A DNA stretch of 11,207 nucleotides from Candidatus Aminicenantota bacterium (GTDB lineage Bacteria > Acidobacteriota > Aminicenantia > Aminicenantales > UBA8522). Location: NCBI GenBank assembly GCA_016934895.1, contig JAFGRZ010000040.1, positions 1-11,207 of the forward strand. Direction: 5' to 3'. Of this stretch, positions 6,441 to 11,207 are shown one piece after another. The translations under genes were made by a program, and so were the position numbers. The stretch's first letter is position 1. Each line of letters opens with the position of its first letter. The notes under the pieces are model-generated. The model saw nothing but the letters and a program-made list of their open reading frames with translations. It made no database searches and had not been told where the DNA came from.

Positions 6441-7286
6441 TTGCGCTTCACCAAGGTCCACTCCCTGGGCAACGACTTTGTCGTTATCGATCCGGAGGAT
6501 GGGCAGCGGATCGTCGACCTCCCGGGCTTCACCAAGCGCGTTTGCGACCGCCATAGGGGCGTCGGAGCGGACGGACTGATCCTCATTTCCATCAAGGACC
6601 GGGAGCAGGGCCTGGTGCGTTTCCGGATCTTCAACGCCGACGGTTCGGAGCCCGAAATCTCCGGAAATGGTCTGCGCTGCGCCGCCGCCTATCTCTTCCA
6701 CCAGAATAAGATCGACCCCCCCGATATCACTTTTATGGCCGCGACCGGCATCCACACCTGCCGCCTTCTCGATGTCCAGAATAACCGCTTCCAGATCCGG
6801 ATCGAGATGGGCGCTCCCCGGCTGGCCTCAAAAGATATACCCTTCGACGACGGAACGCTCCACGAGCGGATCATCGATTACCCTCTTTCCATCCACCGCA
6901 AGATCTATCCCGCCACGGTCGTATCGCTCGGCAATCCCCACTGCGTCGTCTTCTTCGACCACTTTCCGGCGCGGATCGAATGGCATGAGATCGGCCGGGA
7001 GATCGAATACCATCCCTTTTTTCCCAACCGCGTCAACGTCGAGTTCGTCCGGGTGCTCGGCCGCAAAGAGATCGAGGTCCTCTTCTGGGAGAGAGGGGTC
7101 GGCGAGACGCTGTCTTCGGGGAGCTCTTCCTCCGCGGCCGCAGTGGCCTCCATCCTCAAGGGCCTGACCGACCGCCAAGTCGAGGTCAAGACCGTTCTCG
7201 GCAAGATGATCGTCGAGTGGGAAGGGGACAAAATCCGCCAATCGGGACCGGCCGAAATCGTTTTCGACGGGGCTCTTTTACAGTGA
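6441..7286 (+). CDS. dapF: diaminopimelate epimerase family protein, second catalytic Cys replaced by Ser
   Basis: DapF interconverts LL- and meso-diaminopimelate without cofactor, using a pair of cysteines, and so feeds lysine and peptidoglycan synthesis. The 281-residue product is full length. Substrate-site residues are in place: Asn11 (SLGNDF), Asn65 (FNADGSE), SGNGLRC with catalytic Cys80, Asn165 (LGNPHC), Asn199 (VNVEF) and Glu217-Arg218 (ERGVGET). However, the motif that is normally A-C-G-T-G after ERGVGxTx reads S-S-G-S-S (225-229), so the second catalytic cysteine is Ser226. The codons are TCT TCG GGG AGC TCT. The start is TTG at 6441, directly after the htrA TAA; the product then begins MRFTKVHSLGNDF, exactly as the family does. 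No strong ribosome site is visible, so translational coupling is likely. The 3' end overlaps thiL by 9 bases, tail to tail. Family is certain; normal activity is not. Confidence 0.85.
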   Translation: MRFTKVHSLGNDFVVIDPEDGQRIVDLPGFTKRVCDRHRGVGADGLILISIKDREQGLVRFRIFNADGSEPEISGNGLRCAAAYLFHQNKIDPPDITFMAATGIHTCRLLDVQNNRFQIRIEMGAPRLASKDIPFDDGTLHERIIDYPLSIHRKIYPATVVSLGNPHCVVFFDHFPARIEWHEIGREIEYHPFFPNRVNVEFVRVLGRKEIEVLFWERGVGETLSSGSSSSAAAVASILKGLTDRQVEVKTVLGKMIVEWEGDKIRQSGPAEIVFDGALLQ

Positions 7287-8252
7287 GTGTTCGAATCCTT
7301 TGATTTCGAGGATTCGTCTCCGGCCTCTTCGATCCACGATGAAAATCCCCCGTCCGCGGATCATCCGTCCGATCCAATGGCATTCGAATGTCTTCCGGAG
7401 CCCGTCAATCAGACCGGACTTCCGGGGATCCACCGTGAAAAGCAGCCCGTAATCTTCACCCCCGTGCAGGGCCAGCCGGGTGGGATCTTTCGCGAAGGAC
7501 CGCAGCGCCGGAGATAGGGGGAGCTGATCGACTTCGACAACGGCCCCCGTCCGGCTTTCCTCGCAGAGATGAAAGAGATCGACGGACAGACCGTCGCTGG
7601 TATCGGTCAGACCCGTTGCCGCGCGGAAGCGGGCCAGGGTCCGGCCGAGGGCGATCTGGGGCACCGGGTCGAGGAAGGCCCGCAAAAGCGAATCCGCCTC
7701 CGCGTTCGTCCCCAGGCGAAAACCTTTGCGGAGCAACCGGAGGCCGGCCGCGGCGTCGCCGGGCCGGCCGGAGAGGAAAATAAGATCACCGGGATGGGCG
7801 CCTCTCCGGGTGATAAGAGCTTTGGCCTCTCCCAAGACGGTTACGGAAATGACGATTTTCCCGGCCGACGAGATATCGCCGCCGACGAGACCGACGCCGG
7901 CTTCCTTCGCAGCCCCTGCCAGGCCCCGGAAAAACTCCTTTACCCACTCCGTCTTCAGCCCTTTCCGCAGGGCCAGCCCGAGAAGGGCGAACCGGGGTTT
8001 GACTCCCATGGCCGCAATGTCACTCAAATTGACGTTCAACGACTTCCGCCCGAGATAATACGGAGGGTGAAGCAAGGCGGTAAAATGAACGTCCTCGACC
8101 AGGAGGTCGGTTGTCAGGACGCTCAGGTTTCGTCCGCTGCGGACAACGGCCGCATCGTCGCCGATTCCCAGAACCAGGCCCTTGTTCTTCGCCGGGAACT
8201 CCCGCCGGATGGCGGCCACGAGATCCCTCTCCCGGAGCGACCGGAGCCTCAT
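7278..8252 (-). CDS. thiL: thiamine-monophosphate kinase
   Basis: ATP-dependent phosphorylation of thiamine monophosphate to thiamine pyrophosphate, the last step of cofactor synthesis, in the cytoplasm. The 324-residue product carries the PurM/ThiL-type motifs in order: GIGDDAAV at 29-36, TTDLLVEDVHF at 47-57, NVNLSDIAAMG at 73-83, VGGDISS at 123-129, DTSDGLSVDL at 217-226 and GGEDYGLLF at 264-272. All are close to the family pattern, and the length is normal. The ATG overlaps the lon stop as ATGA, and no good ribosome site of its own is visible, so ribosomes finishing lon probably restart here. The stop lies inside the convergent dapF. Confidence 0.92.
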   Translation of the reverse strand: MRLRSLRERDLVAAIRREFPAKNKGLVLGIGDDAAVVRSGRNLSVLTTDLLVEDVHFTALLHPPYYLGRKSLNVNLSDIAAMGVKPRFALLGLALRKGLKTEWVKEFFRGLAGAAKEAGVGLVGGDISSAGKIVISVTVLGEAKALITRRGAHPGDLIFLSGRPGDAAAGLRLLRKGFRLGTNAEADSLLRAFLDPVPQIALGRTLARFRAATGLTDTSDGLSVDLFHLCEESRTGAVVEVDQLPLSPALRSFAKDPTRLALHGGEDYGLLFTVDPRKSGLIDGLRKTFECHWIGRMIRGRGIFIVDRRGRRRILEIKGFEHSL

Positions 8253-10654
8253 CCTTGGTCCATCTTCGCCGGCTCTACGATCAACGCCTCTTTGAAGACG
8301 TCCTTGATCTCCTCGACAAAGAAGAATTCCATCTCTTTTTTCACTTTCTTAGGGATATCGATCAGGTCTTTCTTGTTGGGAAGGGGCAGGATCATTTTGC
8401 GGACGCCGGCCCTCTGGGCCGCCAGGACCTTCTCTTTGATTCCGCCGACGGGAAGGACATTGCCGCGCAGGGTGATCTCCCCGGTCATGGCCAGGTCCCG
8501 CCTCACCTTCAATTCCGTGAGGACCGAGATCAGAGCGGTGGCAATCGTGATCCCGGCCGAGGGCCCGTCCTTGGGGATGGCCCCTTCGGGAATATGGACG
8601 TGGAAATCGTTCTCCGAGAAAAAGCTCTGGCTGACTCCATACTCCTCCGCATGGGCCCGCGCGTAGCTCAAGGCGGCTTGGGCCGATTCCTTCATGACGT
8701 CGCCGAGGGAACCGGTCAGGGAGAGAACCCCCTTGCCCTTCATCTTGGTGACTTCGACGAAGAGGATCTCGCCGCCCGTCGCCGTCCAGGCGACACCCGT
8801 GGCGACGCCCACTTGGTCCTTGGTTAGAACCTGATCCTTGAAGATGCGCGGCGGCCCGAGATATCCTTCGACGTTCTGGGAGGTGATCCGGAAGAGCTTT
8901 TTCTTTCCCTCGGCCACCTTGCGGGCCACCTTGCGGCAGACCGAGGCGATTTCCCTCTCCAGGTTGCGCACCCCGGCCTCGCGCGTGTAGAGGGAGATGA
9001 TCTTCTTGATGGCGCCTTGCGTAAAAATGATCCGCTTTTCGCTCAGCGCGTGTTCCTTCACCTGTTTGGGCACCAGGTGCTGGAGCGCGATCTGGAGCTT
9101 TTCCTCCTCGGTGTAGCCGGGCAGGTTGATGATCTCCATCCGGTCTCGGAAGGCGGGCTGGATGGGATCGAGGAGGTTGGCCGTGGTGATGAACATCACT
9201 TTGGACAGGTCGAAGGGGACGCCCAGGTAATGATCGCGGAAAGAATTGTTCTGCTCGGGATCGAGCACCTCGAGCAGGGCCGACGAGGGATCGCCCCGGA
9301 AATCGGCGCCGATTTTGTCGACCTCGTCCATCATGAAGACGGGATTATTGGACCCGGCGCGCCGGATCCCCTGGATGATCCGTCCCGGCATGGCGCCGAC
9401 ATAGGTCCGCCGGTGACCGCGGATCTCGGCTTCGTCCCGGACGCCTCCCAACGAGATACGGATGAACTTCCGGCCCAGGGCGCGGGCGATGCTCCGGCCG
9501 AGCGATGTTTTGCCCACTCCGGGCGGGCCGACGAAACAGAGGATAGGCCCCTTGATCTTCCGGGAGAGCGAGCGGACGGCCAGGTACTCGAGGATCCGTT
9601 CTTTAATCTTCACCAGGCCGTAATGGTCCTCATCCAGGATCGTCTTGGCCTTCCGCAATTCCAGGTTGTCCACCGTGCTCTTATCCCAGGGAATCGAGAA
9701 CATCCAGTCGAGGTAGTTGCGGACGACGGCCGTCTCGGCCGACTCGGGATGCATCTGGGCCAACCGGCTGATCTGTTTCTCGAGCTCCTCCTTGACCTCC
9801 TCGCCGACCTTGAGCTTGGCGAGTTTGTCCTGGTAGGATTTGATCTCTTCCTGGAGTTCCGTCCCCTCTCCCAGTTCTTTCTGGATGGCCTTCATCTGCT
9901 GCCTCAGGAAGTACTGGCGTTGCAGCTTGTCCATCTCGCCTTTGGCCTCGGTGCTGATCTTGGACTGCATGTCCAGGAGTTCGAGCTCCTTGGTCAGGAG
10001 CTCATAGACTCTCTTCAGGCGCTGCTCGGCATCGACGATTTCGAGGATCTTTTGGGCCTCGTCCACCTTGAGCTCCAGGTTGGCGGCGGTGAGGTCGGCC
10101 AGGCGGCCCATTTCTTCGACATTGGCGGCGATGATCAGAACCTCGGGCGGAACGGTTTTGCCCAGGGAAGTCGCTTTTTCCAGGCCGTTCCGGACGTTGC
10201 GGATGAGGGCCTCGCTTTCGATCGTCTTGTCCTTGAGATCGGGCTCATGGATGATCGAAACCTGGGCCTGGACGAACGGCTCATCGCTTTCGAACGATTC
10301 GACCTTGGCGCGGATGAGGCCCTGGGCCAGGATGCGGACCCTTCCATCGGGCAGCTTGAGCATCCGCATGATCAGGGCGACGGTGCCGACGTCGTAAACG
10401 TCTTCCCTTTTCGGATCCTCGATCTCCATATCCTTCTGGGTCAGGAGCAGGATCATGCGGTGGGACGACAGGGAGTGGTCGATGGCGCTCTTGGACTTTT
10501 CCCGGCCGACGAACAGCGGAGCGATCATATAAGGAAAGACGACGATATCGCGCAACATCAGGACGGGCAAGGTGGAGGGGATATGGAGTTTCTGGTCGCG
10601 TTCTTCGACCAGCTCGTCGAACGTTTCGCCGTTCTTGATGTTCTTCTCGGCCAT
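8249..10654 (-). CDS. lon: ATP-dependent protease Lon (LonA type)
   Basis: Cytoplasmic AAA+ protease that unfolds and degrades misfolded and short-lived regulatory proteins. The 801-residue product shows an N-terminal substrate-binding domain (about 24-220, starting LPVLMLRDIVVFP), a helical coiled segment (about 200-305), an AAA+ module with Walker A GPPGVGKTS at 376-384 and Walker B VFMMDEVDKIG at 439-449, and a protease domain with Ser699 in PKDGPSAG and Lys742 in GGIKEKVL, the Ser-Lys dyad. It has no membrane segment, which separates it from LonB. Length is close to the usual ~780-820. Initiation is supported by GGAGG (10659-10663) six bases before the ATG. It lies 15 bases after hsp20 and overlaps thiL by 4 bases, so the three form one operon. 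Confidence 0.97.
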   Translation of the reverse strand: MAEKNIKNGETFDELVEERDQKLHIPSTLPVLMLRDIVVFPYMIAPLFVGREKSKSAIDHSLSSHRMILLLTQKDMEIEDPKREDVYDVGTVALIMRMLKLPDGRVRILAQGLIRAKVESFESDEPFVQAQVSIIHEPDLKDKTIESEALIRNVRNGLEKATSLGKTVPPEVLIIAANVEEMGRLADLTAANLELKVDEAQKILEIVDAEQRLKRVYELLTKELELLDMQSKISTEAKGEMDKLQRQYFLRQQMKAIQKELGEGTELQEEIKSYQDKLAKLKVGEEVKEELEKQISRLAQMHPESAETAVVRNYLDWMFSIPWDKSTVDNLELRKAKTILDEDHYGLVKIKERILEYLAVRSLSRKIKGPILCFVGPPGVGKTSLGRSIARALGRKFIRISLGGVRDEAEIRGHRRTYVGAMPGRIIQGIRRAGSNNPVFMMDEVDKIGADFRGDPSSALLEVLDPEQNNSFRDHYLGVPFDLSKVMFITTANLLDPIQPAFRDRMEIINLPGYTEEEKLQIALQHLVPKQVKEHALSEKRIIFTQGAIKKIISLYTREAGVRNLEREIASVCRKVARKVAEGKKKLFRITSQNVEGYLGPPRIFKDQVLTKDQVGVATGVAWTATGGEILFVEVTKMKGKGVLSLTGSLGDVMKESAQAALSYARAHAEEYGVSQSFFSENDFHVHIPEGAIPKDGPSAGITIATALISVLTELKVRRDLAMTGEITLRGNVLPVGGIKEKVLAAQRAGVRKMILPLPNKKDLIDIPKKVKKEMEFFFVEEIKDVFKEALIVEPAKMDQG

Positions 10655-10658
10655 GATT

Positions 10659-10663
10659 CTCCT
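10659..10663 (-). promoter_or_regulatory. ribosome binding site of lon
   Basis: GGAGG on the minus strand, six bases before the lon ATG at 10654, fills most of the 15-base hsp20-lon gap. The gap leaves no room for a separate promoter or terminator, so lon is read from the hsp20 transcript or from a promoter inside hsp20. Confidence 0.75.
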
Positions 10664-10669
10664 CCGCGA

Positions 10670-11122
10670 TCACTCCTCATCCCTGCGGATGCCGCCGCGA
10701 TTCAACTTGTTCTTATCGGGCAAAACCTTTTTCAGATGAAGGATCAGAACCCCGTTATCCAGAAATGCCTTGGCCTGGTCGGGCACAACCGTAGCCGGGA
10801 GCGCCACCAGCCGGCGGAAGCTCCCGAATTCCCTTTCCAGACGCAGGTACCGGATCCCTCCCAATATGCTGGATTCTTTCTTCATTCCCTTGATCTCCAC
10901 CCGGTTGCTCTGCACCGTGATGACGAGGTCGGGTTCGCCGACGCCGGGTATCTCCGCCTCGACGACGATCGCCGTCGGTTTCTCGTAAACATCCACCTTG
11001 GGGATCCAGTTCTCATCCCAGTCTATGAGTCGGTCCCACCGGAGAGGTCGCGTTCTTTCGATCCGGCCGATCTCGGCCTCGATCCGGATGACGCGGGAAA
11101 CGGGTTTGATCTTTCGAACCAT
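10670..11122 (-). CDS. Hsp20 / alpha-crystallin family small heat shock protein
   Basis: An ATP-independent holdase that binds unfolding proteins in the cytoplasm. The 150-residue product has an alpha-crystallin domain from about 39 (WIPKVDVYEKPTAIVVEAEIPGV) to about 133, including the family hallmark A-F-L-D-N-GVL-I at 119-127. The N-terminal arm is about 38 residues. The C-terminal tail (134-150) is short and basic and lacks the I/V-x-I/V anchor that normally docks into neighbouring subunits, so oligomers may be small. It lies upstream of lon with a 15-base gap, so a holdase and a protease are made together, which suits heat or misfolding stress. No clear Shine-Dalgarno precedes the ATG; the upstream gene ends 13 bases before it. 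Confidence 0.9.
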   Translation of the reverse strand: MVRKIKPVSRVIRIEAEIGRIERTRPLRWDRLIDWDENWIPKVDVYEKPTAIVVEAEIPGVGEPDLVITVQSNRVEIKGMKKESSILGGIRYLRLEREFGSFRRLVALPATVVPDQAKAFLDNGVLILHLKKVLPDKNKLNRGGIRRDEE

Positions 11123-11135
11123 CAGCGGCGCGTCA

Positions 11136-11207
11136 CTACCGTTCTTTGAGAAGAGTCTCCAGCTCCTGCTTGAACTCCATGACGTCCTTGAACTCGCGGT
11201 AAACCGA
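11136..11207 (-). CDS. 3' end of an unidentified gene (5' end outside window)
   Basis: On the minus strand the last 23 codons of an open frame read SVYREFKDVMEFKQELETLL-KER, then TAG immediately followed by an in-frame TGA. The residues suggest a charged amphipathic helix. It ends 13 bases before hsp20 and so is probably in the same transcript. A C-terminal helix of a MerR/HspR-like regulator would suit the context, but 23 residues are too few to identify it. Confidence 0.4.
   Translation of the reverse strand, partial: SVYREFKDVMEFKQELETLLKER

Noticed and set aside
5250..6755. A 501-codon minus-strand open frame opposite htrA and the start of dapF
   Set aside because: Same codon-bias shadow; it crosses the htrA-dapF junction and has no recognisable domain.
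7569..8666. Plus-strand open frame opposite thiL and the end of lon
   Set aside because: It spans the thiL-lon junction on the wrong strand, and its sequence has no family character.
9017..11149. A 710-codon plus-strand open frame opposite lon and hsp20
   Set aside because: It is antisense to two unmistakable genes. Its Asp/Leu/Gly/Val-rich composition is what a GC-rich complementary strand gives, and it shows no family motif.

Overview
This window is GC-rich, densely packed bacterial chromosome carrying eight recognisable genes and a ninth that is cut by the right edge. I see no mobile element, CRISPR array, tRNA or rRNA. The longest stretch without a gene is 147 bases. A DapF-type epimerase and a class A PBP imply diaminopimelate-type peptidoglycan. 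The envelope HtrA protease and the FecR-plus-Trp-rich (DUF6600-like) protein fit a diderm. The mix of families suggests the Acidobacteriota/Aminicenantota neighbourhood, but that placement is an impression that I cannot test here.

Layout, left to right: (1) the 3' part of a FecR/DUF6600-like protein on the plus strand, ending at 1682; (2) a minus-strand pair, tmk followed by a PBP1A-type class A penicillin-binding protein, which meets gene 1 tail to tail with no spacer; (3) a 147-base divergent region (4773-4919) with good candidate promoters in both directions; (4) a plus-strand pair, an HtrA/Do-type serine protease and dapF, joined as UAA|UUG; (5) a minus-strand operon read from the right edge: end of an unidentified gene, hsp20, lon, thiL. 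thiL overlaps the end of dapF by 9 bases, tail to tail.

Functionally, the middle is an envelope group: DapF supplies meso-diaminopimelate for the peptidoglycan stem, PBP1A polymerises and cross-links it, and HtrA handles damaged envelope proteins. The right side is cytoplasmic protein quality control: an Hsp20 holdase and the Lon protease, with the thiamine kinase ThiL translationally coupled behind Lon.

Most of this is ordinary housekeeping, and I do not see a new multi-gene system. The points most worth checking are: the dapF product has Ser where the family has its second catalytic Cys (residue 226); the divergent promoters sit so close to their start codons that tmk is predicted to be leaderless; an 8-codon reading frame overlaps the htrA start as ATGA; and the Trp-rich protein has 24 tryptophans in about 110 residues.
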